Part shown: piece after piece, positions 34,263 to 41,744 of the stretch
How positions within the stretch are numbered: position 1 is the stretch's first letter
How the letters are laid out: every line of letters starts with the position of its first letter
From: Thiomicrospira microaerophila
GTDB lineage: Bacteria > Pseudomonadota > Gammaproteobacteria > Thiomicrospirales > Thiomicrospiraceae
Direction of reading: 5' to 3'
NCBI RefSeq assembly: GCF_000934765.1
Contig: NZ_JYNN01000010.1
Coordinates: 26,048-90,047, forward strand
DNA length: 64,000 bases
Notes under the pieces: model-generated
Told to the model about the DNA's origin: nothing
The model's input: only the letters and a program-made list of their open reading frames with translations
The model's database searches: none
Program-made: the position numbers and the translations under genes

Positions 34263-35363
34263 CTAAGCGTCTTGCTTTTCATGACCAGGCCTGGTTGGAT
34301 TGAATAGGTTTTCTGGCAAGGATTTAATGTACAAATCATGCTTGCTATACGGTATTTCAATCCCTGCAGCGGCAAAACGTTTGAATATTTGCACATTGAG
34401 TGCATCCAATACGCGTGTGCGAATTTCTGGATCCTCAATCCAAACCCGCAACGAGAAATCTAACCCAGATGCACCAAAGCCTAAAAAACGGACCTGCGGT
34501 ATTGGATCGCTAATCACCATCGGCTCATTTGCGGCAATATCCAACAGAATCGAGCGCACCAAATCAATGTCTGACTCATAAGACACACTGACATTTGCAT
34601 ACATTCGCATACTTTTGAAGCGACCGGAAGATTGGTTGACCACCTTACCATTCGCAATCACCGAGTTAGGTACATTAATTTCCACATCATCACGCGTTAG
34701 TAAGCGCGTTGAACGCAACCCAATATTCGTCACTTTACCGCGGTCCGCGCCATCGATAATAATGTAGTCACCAATTTTATAAGGCGAATCCGCCATAATA
34801 AACACACCGGACAAGATATTCGCAATCGTATCCTTGGCCGCAAAACCAACCGCAATACCAATCACCCCCGCCGAGGCCAACCAAGCGGTCATATTGATAT
34901 TCCAGGTCAAGAACAACAAGTACAACACCACCAACACAATCAACACCGCCGATAGATTATCTAACAGTGGCAAGGTTTGTGGCTTAATAAAAGAGCCTTC
35001 CTCTTGACGCGCACTCTGATATTTCAACGCATATTGCGAACCGCGATAAACAAACTGCCCCCAGATGATAATGTTGATACTGGTTAGGGTGCGGTTTGCA
35101 TAAAGTAAAAAATCATCAGGCAGATCAAACTGCATCGTCAAAATCGCACTGATCGCAATAAACACCACCGACACCATAATCGGCAAACGAATATTGCTCA
35201 GCATAAAAAACAACACCGGGCGATCAAACTTTTGCGCCCAACGCTTAGGCCCTAACACAATCACGGTATTCACTAGCCAAGCCAATACTACCGCGACGAG
35301 AAGATAACTTAGCGCAATCAACACAGGATGCATGACACCTAAATCATTTAAAACCAAGTCCAC
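34263..35363 (-). CDS. MscS-family mechanosensitive channel
   Basis: A 366-residue inner-membrane channel that opens on hypo-osmotic shock. There are four or five membrane segments in the first 170 residues. The pore-lining signature is ASAGVIGIAVGFAAKDTIANILSG, followed by the beta domain start IADSPYKIGDYI (here MADSPYKIGDYI) and VTNIGLRSTRLLTRDDVEINVPNS. It is longer than E. coli MscS (286), with one or two extra N-terminal helices. The C-terminal tail NPTRPGHEKQDA contains a palindrome copy. Confidence 0.92.
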   Translation of the reverse strand: MDLVLNDLGVMHPVLIALSYLLVAVVLAWLVNTVIVLGPKRWAQKFDRPVLFFMLSNIRLPIMVSVVFIAISAILTMQFDLPDDFLLYANRTLTSINIIIWGQFVYRGSQYALKYQSARQEEGSFIKPQTLPLLDNLSAVLIVLVVLYLLFLTWNINMTAWLASAGVIGIAVGFAAKDTIANILSGVFIMADSPYKIGDYIIIDGADRGKVTNIGLRSTRLLTRDDVEINVPNSVIANGKVVNQSSGRFKSMRMYANVSVSYESDIDLVRSILLDIAANEPMVISDPIPQVRFLGFGASGLDFSLRVWIEDPEIRTRVLDALNVQIFKRFAAAGIEIPYSKHDLYIKSLPENLFNPTRPGHEKQDA

Positions 35364-35558
35364 CTTACCCTCCCCCTTTTTTCCAAATTAAACAGCTTTT
35401 TAAAACACCCGAGCACAACATATTCGAGCTAATGGTTCAATATTATACTCGCGAACGTCTATTAAAATTTAATGCATGCGGTCTCTAAAACAAATAATAA
35501 TAGATACGATAACCGGGCAAGAAGCCAAGCCAGGTTTACTCAAACCGTTATCTTCGAT

Positions 35559-35744
35559 TTAACCCGGATATGTAATAAAGTTCACGCGCCCTCGCTTGTC
35601 TATTGACTCCCCAGCACCTTTTTCTCAGTCGGCTATATAATAACGACAGCGCGCCTTCGAAAAAAGCACGAGGAAACCCATATCCTGCGCGATCATCACC
35701 CGAATTTATGAATCAAAGACAGCGAAGCTAAACATCCGGGTTAA
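35559..35744. repeat. 186-bp element bounded by TTAACCCGGAT inverted repeats
   Basis: A perfect 11-bp inverted repeat (35559-35569 and 35734-35744) bounds a segment with AAAGTTCACGC near the left and CGATCATCACCCGAATTTAT near the right. A shortened relative lies at about 47946-47999. It occupies part of the 549-bp gap 35364-35912; the rest is A+T-rich and probably holds the fadL-like promoter. Confidence 0.55.
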
Positions 35745-35912
35745 TATCAATATTTCATTCTATTATCAAAAACTAATATCGCATTAAATTCACAAATAGC
35801 CGATAAAATTTTTTGAATTATCTTTTCACTTCGTTTTCCTGCATAGTAACAACCAAGCCGACTACTCGGTTTTTATAAAAATACCGAAGACAACTAAAAT
35901 AGGATACTAACT

Positions 35913-37148
35913 ATGAAAAAAACCAAACTAGCCCTAGCGATTGCCTCAGCGGCCATGCTATCACAACCTGTTCTTGCGACTAATGGAACGAATATGATTG
36001 GACTAGGCGCTCAATCTTCTGCAATGGGTGGCACAGGCGTAGCCGCTTATTATGGTGCTGAAAACGTGGTAATTAACCCCGGCCTAATCGGTAAAGCACA
36101 AGGCACAGAGTTTTCCTTTGGCGGCACTTTGTTTATGCCTACGGTTAAAAACAACAGCGGCATGGGCGAATCAAAAAGCAAAGCTGATACCAATCTAATT
36201 CCATCTGTTTCATTAGTTAGCCGTATTAGCGATGAATTGACCTTTGGTATAGGCATGTATGGTTCATCAGGAATGGGGGTTGACTACTCTGGTTCTGCTG
36301 CTCATTTACATGCTCAAACCAATATGCAAATCATGCGTTTTGTTCCTAGTTTAGCATTTAATCAAGATAATTTTGGCATTGGTTTTTCACCGATAATTCA
36401 ATATGGGTCACTTGATATTAACTACACCATGGGTGATCCTACAGCTGCTTGCCCAGGTCCCAACTGTGGCCCTGGTAATGTAGGCCATGGTATGGCTGCT
36501 GACTTAGGTTATGGCTTTAGTTTAGGTGGTTATTTCGATATCAATGAAAACTTAACCTTAGCCGCCGCTTATACTTCAGCGATTAAAATGAAATATGATG
36601 GACAATTATCAAAAGCATCACAACCGTTCGTTGGCATGGGTATGCTACCTGCTACTTTTGGAGATGAACTTGAACAACCCGCTGAACTAAAAATTGGTTT
36701 AGCTTTCAATATGGGTACGATGACCTACACTGCAGATTACAAAAACATTGCATGGGGTTCAGCGACGGGTTACAAAGACTTTAACTGGCAAGATCAAAAT
36801 GTTATTGCTGTAGGTGCTAAATATACTTCCAATACTTATTGGGCGGGTCTAGGCGTTAATCATGGCAATAATCCGATTAAAGAAATGTCAGCGACCGCCC
36901 CAGGTGGACAGGCAACAAATATGTTTAACAACCTTTTCTTCCCTGCAACAACTGAAACCCATATCACTTTTGGTGGCGGTTACAACCTAACTAAAAACCT
37001 TAGTTTAGATGGCGCGATTGTTTATGCTCCTGAAGTAAAAACCACTGTTAAGGGACCAGACTTTGTTGGTGGCAACCCAATGGGTGCTGACAACACAACC
37101 ACCCACTCACAAATGGGTTATACCATTTCGGCTCGCTATAACTTCTAA
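35913..37148 (+). CDS. FadL/OmpP1/TodX-type outer-membrane channel
   Basis: A 411-residue beta-barrel that by family lets long-chain fatty acids or other hydrophobic compounds cross the outer membrane. The signal peptide is MKKTKLALAIASAAMLSQPVLA with cleavage expected after residue 22. The mature N-terminus TNGTNMIGLGAQSSAMGGTGVA is the FadL hatch start (NPA-type loop seen as VVINPGLIG). It ends in an aromatic residue, YTISARYNF, as barrel proteins do. No fadD or other degradation genes are near. The substrate is unknown. Confidence 0.88.
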   Translation: MKKTKLALAIASAAMLSQPVLATNGTNMIGLGAQSSAMGGTGVAAYYGAENVVINPGLIGKAQGTEFSFGGTLFMPTVKNNSGMGESKSKADTNLIPSVSLVSRISDELTFGIGMYGSSGMGVDYSGSAAHLHAQTNMQIMRFVPSLAFNQDNFGIGFSPIIQYGSLDINYTMGDPTAACPGPNCGPGNVGHGMAADLGYGFSLGGYFDINENLTLAAAYTSAIKMKYDGQLSKASQPFVGMGMLPATFGDELEQPAELKIGLAFNMGTMTYTADYKNIAWGSATGYKDFNWQDQNVIAVGAKYTSNTYWAGLGVNHGNNPIKEMSATAPGGQATNMFNNLFFPATTETHITFGGGYNLTKNLSLDGAIVYAPEVKTTVKGPDFVGGNPMGADNTTTHSQMGYTISARYNF

Positions 37149-37202
37149 AAAACCAGGGCGCTTCAAAGCGCCGTGTCGGCTTCTCTTAAAGCTGCGCTTT
37201 TA

Positions 37203-37229
37203 AACCAAGTCATTGACTTGGTTTTTTTG
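37203..37229 (+). terminator. Intrinsic terminator of the fadL-like gene
   Basis: AACCAAGTCA-TTGACTTGGTT hairpin followed directly by a T-run, 55 bp after the stop. An additional GGCGCTT-CAAAGCGCC hairpin lies just before it. Confidence 0.8.
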
Positions 37230-37262
37230 TTTTAGGCTATTGAATGGCTAGCACGTTTATAC

Positions 37263-37336
37263 GTCACCCCGGTGTAGGCCGGGATCTTTTGAGTTGTGTG
37301 CCGTCGGTTTGAGATTCCGGCCTTCGCCGGAATGAC
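37263..37336. repeat. Palindromic intergenic repeat, family C
   Basis: GTCACCCCGGTGTAGGCCGG at one end and CCGGCCTTCGCCGGAATGAC at the other, about 74 bp. A half copy of family A follows at about 37365-37393. Confidence 0.65.
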
Positions 37337-37475
37337 GGGTTGTGGTGTGCAGTCGGCTAGAGATTGCCGCGTCGCTGTGCTCCTCGCAATGACGGGATTT
37401 TTCTTAACCTAAGTTAAGGAATTAGTGGCACAACGGAGCGAAACAACTTGCGTCGCGAGGACAAAAAAATTACGC

Positions 37476-37564
37476 GTCATTGCGAGGCCAAAGGCCGTGG
37501 CAATCTCTGGCAGACTGCGCACGCCCGCAAGAGTTTGCCGCGTCGCTGTGCTCCTCGCAATGAC
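37476..37564. repeat. Palindromic intergenic repeat, family A
   Basis: Complete copy with GTCATTGCGAGGCC at the left and CTCCTCGCAATGAC at the right. It stays open in the frame of the downstream epimerase, giving a false N-terminal extension. Confidence 0.75.
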
Positions 37565-37669
37565 CCGCTTTTATATGTCATTATATTTTTTCATTTACCT
37601 CCTTTTTTATTTGTTAAAACTTGGGCATACTACACACAAATTCAGCCTTTATATTTAATTAGGACGGTT

Positions 37670-38491
37670 ATGGCAAAGATATTGATTGCAGGTTGTGGTG
37701 ATTTGGGTATTCAGCTTGGTTTAACGCTGGTTGAAAACGGGCATGAAGTATTTGGTTTGCGTCGTGATGGCAGTAAAATACCCCCAGCTATTAAAGCCAT
37801 CAGCGCAGATTTAAACCAAGAGCGGCTAAACCTGCCCGAGAACCTAGATTATGTTTTCTACACCGCTTCAGCAGGCAAATATAATGACTTTGCCTATTAC
37901 CAAGCTTATGTCTCAGGTTTGAAGAATTTATTAAAAGGCTTGGCGGGTCAAAAAATTAAACGCCTGTTTTTCACCTCTAGCACTTCGGTGTTTAGTCAAT
38001 CAGATGGCGAGTGGGTGACCGAAGAGAGTTTGGCTGAGGAACACAACTTTTCGAGCAAACGCTTATTAGAGGGCGAGCAGTTGGCCTTAAAATCGGGCTG
38101 GCCAGCAACGGTTGTGCGGTTTGGGGGTATTTATGGCCCAGGGCGCACACATATTATTGAGCAGGTTAAAACAGGCAAAGCCCATTGCATGGAGGATGTC
38201 TATAGCAACCGAATTCACAGTGATGATTGCGTTGGCGTGTTTTGCCATTTAATGCAGCTAGACAGTCCAGATAGCCTGTATATTGGTGTCGATGACCAAC
38301 CCACCCTATCTTGCGAGGTGTACGAGTGGCTAGCCGAGCAGTTGAGCATTGGTACGATTGAGCACAGCGAGCCAACCGAGAATAGCCGTTTGATGCGCAG
38401 TAATAAGCGTTTAAGCAATGCTAAAATTCGTGCAACAGGCTATGCGTTCAAATACCCGAGTTATCAAGAAGGGTATGCGAGCTTGATTTAA
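37670..38491 (+). CDS. NAD(P)-dependent SDR epimerase-like protein (YeeZ-type)
   Basis: A 273-residue extended short-chain dehydrogenase. The nucleotide-binding loop GCGDLG is at 8-13 (IAGCGDLGIQLGLTL), the serine region is FFTSSTSVFSQSDGEWVTE, and FGGIYGPGRTH is typical of YeeZ-type enzymes. The usual YxxxK is not evident at the expected place, so catalysis is uncertain. The start ATG 37670 has AGGACGG upstream; the frame is open 74 codons further but only through a repeat. Its 3' end overlaps the convergent next gene by 44 bp. Confidence 0.82.
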   Translation: MAKILIAGCGDLGIQLGLTLVENGHEVFGLRRDGSKIPPAIKAISADLNQERLNLPENLDYVFYTASAGKYNDFAYYQAYVSGLKNLLKGLAGQKIKRLFFTSSTSVFSQSDGEWVTEESLAEEHNFSSKRLLEGEQLALKSGWPATVVRFGGIYGPGRTHIIEQVKTGKAHCMEDVYSNRIHSDDCVGVFCHLMQLDSPDSLYIGVDDQPTLSCEVYEWLAEQLSIGTIEHSEPTENSRLMRSNKRLSNAKIRATGYAFKYPSYQEGYASLI

Positions 38492-39083
38492 TAAACCCTT
38501 TCTCTGTGACTACGCCATCCAAACCCACATCCCAGGGTTGACGTTCAAGCTGATCAAGCTGTTGAATGCTATGTGCCCAGCCAAGCATCAGCGGTTTGGC
38601 GCTGGGTTTGGCGAGTTTAAAAGCAAAGCTTCGGTCATAAAAACCACCGCCCATCCCCAATCGCCCGCCTGTTCTATCAAACCCCACTAAGGGCACTATG
38701 ACTAAATCGAGTTCATCGGCGTTAATTTTACAACCAGGCCTGGTTGTGTTTGGTTCTAAAATACCATAGATATTCGGGATTAAATCACTTTCGGGTTGAT
38801 ATAAACCAAAAGACAGCGTCTTTGTTTTTGGGTTAATAATAGGCAGGTAAACCAGACAGTGACGCGCACGCAGGGCTTCAATTAATCCTGCACAGCTTAA
38901 CTCACCATCCTGTGCTAGATATACGGCCACCTGCATTTGGTAGGTGATATCGAGCGTTTTAAACAAGACGTGTACGGCCAAATCTGCGTATTTAAGTTGC
39001 GCTTGAGGGGAAAGTTGGTTTCTCGCCGCCCTGAGGGTTTGCCTCAGGGCCTTTGGATCAGAGACCGGTTTAGTGACGTCCAT
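38448..39083 (-). CDS. 5-formyltetrahydrofolate cyclo-ligase
   Basis: ATP-dependent enzyme (YgfA/FAU1 type, about 211 residues) that turns 5-formyl-THF into 5,10-methenyl-THF. Conserved parts: ALRQTLRAARNQLSP, the substrate region VYLPIINPKTKTLSFG, and the nucleotide loop IVPLVGFDRTGGRLGMGGGFYDRSF. The ATG at 39083 is chosen because it begins the family sequence and overlaps the end of the upstream gene; other in-frame ATGs lie at 39089, 39095 and 39122. A palindrome copy encodes TTRPG. Confidence 0.9.
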   Translation of the reverse strand: MDVTKPVSDPKALRQTLRAARNQLSPQAQLKYADLAVHVLFKTLDITYQMQVAVYLAQDGELSCAGLIEALRARHCLVYLPIINPKTKTLSFGLYQPESDLIPNIYGILEPNTTRPGCKINADELDLVIVPLVGFDRTGGRLGMGGGFYDRSFAFKLAKPSAKPLMLGWAHSIQQLDQLERQPWDVGLDGVVTEKGFIKSSSHTLLDNSGI

Positions 39084-39561
39084 AACCATGCACATAGTGC
39101 TCAATCTGTGCCATGTTTTCACTCATTGCGCGCACGAGGTGATCAAGACTGACCACCGCATTTTCTAAAATATTCACCGCAATAAATGGCTGCTCTACTT
39201 TTAAACGGTCGTACATCGGACGCGATAACGACAAGACTTTCACTTTTTTTGACACGGCATACATTCTTAAATTACGCGGCTTGCGGTCAAAAAACGACAT
39301 CTCACCGACCAGATTGCCGACGCCCTGTATGCCCACATTAACGTCATCTTGGCCGTCAAAACTATTAAAACCGACTTTGCCCTTGATAATAAACATCAGA
39401 CAATCGCCGACGTCGCCCATATCCGAGATAACCTGGTCACGTTCAAAGCTTTTTTCTTGCAGGTAGTGGGTTAATATATCCACTTCTGACAGGGTAAGCG
39501 ATTCGCAAATCAGGTTTTGTTGAAAATAATCAAACAGTTCATTGGCGGTCATGGTAATCAT
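39070..39561 (-). CDS. Cyclic nucleotide-binding-domain protein
   Basis: A 163-residue single-domain protein with the Crp/PKA-type cNMP fold: VGDCLMFIIKGKVGFN (about 49-64) and the phosphate-binding-cassette-like GNLVGEMSFFDRKPRNLRMYA (about 80-100). It has no C-terminal helix-turn-helix, so it is not a direct DNA-binding regulator. The ligand is unknown. SD AAGGAG lies 7 nt before ATG 39561. It overlaps both neighbours, so it is translated with the cluster running from truB. Confidence 0.85.
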   Translation of the reverse strand: MITMTANELFDYFQQNLICESLTLSEVDILTHYLQEKSFERDQVISDMGDVGDCLMFIIKGKVGFNSFDGQDDVNVGIQGVGNLVGEMSFFDRKPRNLRMYAVSKKVKVLSLSRPMYDRLKVEQPFIAVNILENAVVSLDHLVRAMSENMAQIEHYVHGYGRH

Positions 39562-40366
39562 TTTTTTCTCCTTGTTTACGCCTTGCTAAAAAACTAGCAA
39601 TAGGTCGACCATCATTCAGTCTGTCTATTCTATCAACAATGATATCAAATTCACTAAATTCTTTTGCAAGCTCACCAAAACGCAAAATATAATTGGGGTT
39701 CTTCGGTGAACCAAAGGTCTCGACACCTTCTACAAACGTTTGCACCAACACATAACCACCGACACGACACTGATTGCGCATCATTGAAAAGAGCCGGCGA
39801 TCTAAAAAACGCACCATCATGATTAAATCGAATGGCTGATTGGGTATCGCGTGCGGCTGATGCACATCGGCTTCAACCCAGTTCACCTTAACGCCGTGTA
39901 TCCTCGCCAACTGCTGCGCACATTGCAAAACCCGTTGTTGTTGATCAATCGCACTCACTTGCCAGCCGTGCAATGCCAGATAGATTGCATCACGCCCACC
40001 ACCACAACCTAAATCAAGAGCTTGATGCGAAGCTGTCTTTAACCCAGGAAGTTGCTCTTGTAAAAGCTTATTAGGTTGCCAGGCTTGAAAACTATTTTTA
40101 CCTGTTTTTACAACCAGGCCTGGTTGTAAAATGGCGTCGGGAGTCAAGGTTTGCTTTATCTGATACCCCTTGTCTTCAAGATGCTGTTTAATCGATATCA
40201 GATCTTCTGCAGAGGCAATCAAACCTAACGGTTGATCTCTACTCGGTAACGCATTTAGACAAGACTGTAAATAGGTTTTATCTAGGTGAAGAGCACGTTC
40301 AAAATGCCCCGCTAAATACGAGGCTTCGTCACGTAAATCTAGCCAGATCAATGCTGAAGACATCAT
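39539..40366 (-). CDS. Rhodanese-like / SAM methyltransferase fusion
   Basis: A 275-residue protein with two parts. Residues 1-95 resemble a rhodanese domain (WLDLRDEASYLAGHFERALHL), but the active-site cysteine loop is replaced by GLIASAEDL, so sulfurtransfer is unlikely. Residues 100-265 are a class I methyltransferase with motif I ALDLGCGGGRDAIYLA (116-131) and the TehB-like pattern further on. The substrate is unknown. It overlaps truB by 4 bp (ATGA). Confidence 0.82.
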   Translation of the reverse strand: MMSSALIWLDLRDEASYLAGHFERALHLDKTYLQSCLNALPSRDQPLGLIASAEDLISIKQHLEDKGYQIKQTLTPDAILQPGLVVKTGKNSFQAWQPNKLLQEQLPGLKTASHQALDLGCGGGRDAIYLALHGWQVSAIDQQQRVLQCAQQLARIHGVKVNWVEADVHQPHAIPNQPFDLIMMVRFLDRRLFSMMRNQCRVGGYVLVQTFVEGVETFGSPKNPNYILRFGELAKEFSEFDIIVDRIDRLNDGRPIASFLARRKQGEKNDYHDRQ

Positions 40367-41292
40367 GAATCAGACGGTGCAGGTGAATCAAGATTAAAAC
40401 CACGCTTTATTTTTAAGCGTTGTTTATCGGCTTGCCATTCGCCCACTGCAAAAATCTGCTGTTGGTCATCATACAGGGTGACCAACGTAGTCTGCTGTGG
40501 GTTAGCGGGTTTAATATCAAACAAAAAACCGCCCATCCAAAGATGCGTTTTTTGCTCAGCAGTTAAATGCAGGGCTTGGTAATCGCTCAAAGCGATATCT
40601 AGCGGCAATAGGTTGGTATTACGGTAGCGTGCAATTTCTTCAATCGGTTGCATCATATCAGAATCAAACACGCCTGTATGGGTACGGTGCAAAGCAACTA
40701 AGTGTCCGACAGTGCCCAATGCTTTCGCAATATCATAACCCAACACCCTGATATAAGTGCCTTTAGTGCAATGTACGTTAAAACGGATGTGAGTAGGGTC
40801 AAAATCCAGTAGTTTGATCGAGAGGATGTCAACTTCGCGCGGCTCACGCTCAATTTCAATCCCTTGACGTGCATACACATGCAATGACTGTCCTTCATGT
40901 TTCAATGAGGAGTACATCGGCGGCATTTGCATAATTTTACCCGTAAACTGCGCCAACACAGTCTCAATCGTTTCTTGGGTTAAATCGGGTACAGTTGCAC
41001 GTTCAATCACCTCGCCATCATGATCACCGGTATCCGTCGCTTCACCCAGTTGCAAGGTAGCAATATAGCCTTTGTCTGACGCCAGTAAAAAACTCGACAC
41101 CTTCGTCGCTTCACCTAAGCACACGGGTAATAAACCGGTTGCAAATGGATCGAGTGTGCCTGTATGCCCCGCTTTTTTCGCGTTGTAAAGCCGAGAGACT
41201 TGCTTGACGACATCCGCCGAAGTTAACCCGGCGGCTTTATTCACCAATACGATACCGTTTACCACCCGGCGGCGCTGTCTTCGCCCCCCCAT
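40363..41292 (-). CDS. truB: tRNA pseudouridine-55 synthase
   Basis: Makes pseudouridine 55 in the T-loop of tRNAs. The catalytic aspartate is D48 in GHTGTLDPFATG (42-53). Further family blocks are KGYIATLQLGEATDTGD and GTYIRVLGYDIAKALG. Length is normal at 309 residues. The start overlaps the rbfA stop by one base (TAATG), the usual infB-rbfA-truB arrangement. Confidence 0.96.
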   Translation of the reverse strand: MGGRRQRRRVVNGIVLVNKAAGLTSADVVKQVSRLYNAKKAGHTGTLDPFATGLLPVCLGEATKVSSFLLASDKGYIATLQLGEATDTGDHDGEVIERATVPDLTQETIETVLAQFTGKIMQMPPMYSSLKHEGQSLHVYARQGIEIEREPREVDILSIKLLDFDPTHIRFNVHCTKGTYIRVLGYDIAKALGTVGHLVALHRTHTGVFDSDMMQPIEEIARYRNTNLLPLDIALSDYQALHLTAEQKTHLWMGGFLFDIKPANPQQTTLVTLYDDQQQIFAVGEWQADKQRLKIKRGFNLDSPAPSDS

Positions 41293-41648
41293 TAGTACAA
41301 GGCTTTTTTAATCAACTGTTCAATATGATCCACATGGTCAGGCACGGTATCATAATGAAAACGTATATCAGGCGTAATACGCAAACTTAATTGTTTACCC
41401 AGCTCTGTACGAAAAAAGCCCTTTGCTTTTTGCAAGGCTTTGAGTGCATCCGTCACAGCAGGATCGTCTTGTTTTGCACCCATTACAGTAAAATAGACCT
41501 TGGCAACCGCCAGGTCTTTGCTGACTTTGCACTCGGTCAGCGTCAACCCTTGCAAACGCGGGTCTTTTACTTCACGACGCAACATGTTCGATAGTAAACG
41601 AAATACTTCTTGCGACACTCTATCGGTGCGGCTAAATTCTTGACTCAT
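41292..41648 (-). CDS. rbfA: Ribosome-binding factor A
   Basis: A 118-residue KH-fold factor for late maturation of the 30S subunit. Family blocks: RTDRVSQEVFRLLSNMLRRE, DPRLQGLTLTECKVSKDLAVAKVYFTV, and the end RITPDIRFHYD. It is cotranscribed with infB and truB; an apparent terminator and a palindrome lie between it and infB. Confidence 0.96.
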   Translation of the reverse strand: MSQEFSRTDRVSQEVFRLLSNMLRREVKDPRLQGLTLTECKVSKDLAVAKVYFTVMGAKQDDPAVTDALKALQKAKGFFRTELGKQLSLRITPDIRFHYDTVPDHVDHIEQLIKKALY

Positions 41649-41679
41649 AATATTCCATCAATTAACAAGCGCTGAATAA

Positions 41680-41689
41680 CCAGGCCTGG
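41680..41689. repeat. Intergenic CCAGGCCTGG palindrome
   Basis: One of two intergenic copies, between infB and rbfA, embedded in TAACCAGGCCTGGTTGTA and adjacent to a terminator-like hairpin. Confidence 0.85.
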
Positions 41690-41696
41690 TTGTAAA

Positions 41697-41716
41697 AAAT
41701 GCCCATGCGGGCATTT
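41697..41716 (-). terminator. Terminator-like hairpin between infB and rbfA
   Basis: AAATGCCC-GCAT-GGGCATTT on the minus strand followed by a short T-run. Placed inside the operon, it may reduce read-through into rbfA/truB. Confidence 0.65.
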
Positions 41717-41744
41717 GTTTTATTGCTGTTAGGCAGGCGGGAAA

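Noticed and set aside
37448..37669. 74-codon N-terminal extension of the SDR epimerase
   Set aside because: It is translated from a family A repeat; the normal nucleotide-binding start MAKILIAGCGDLG follows at 37670 with a good SD.
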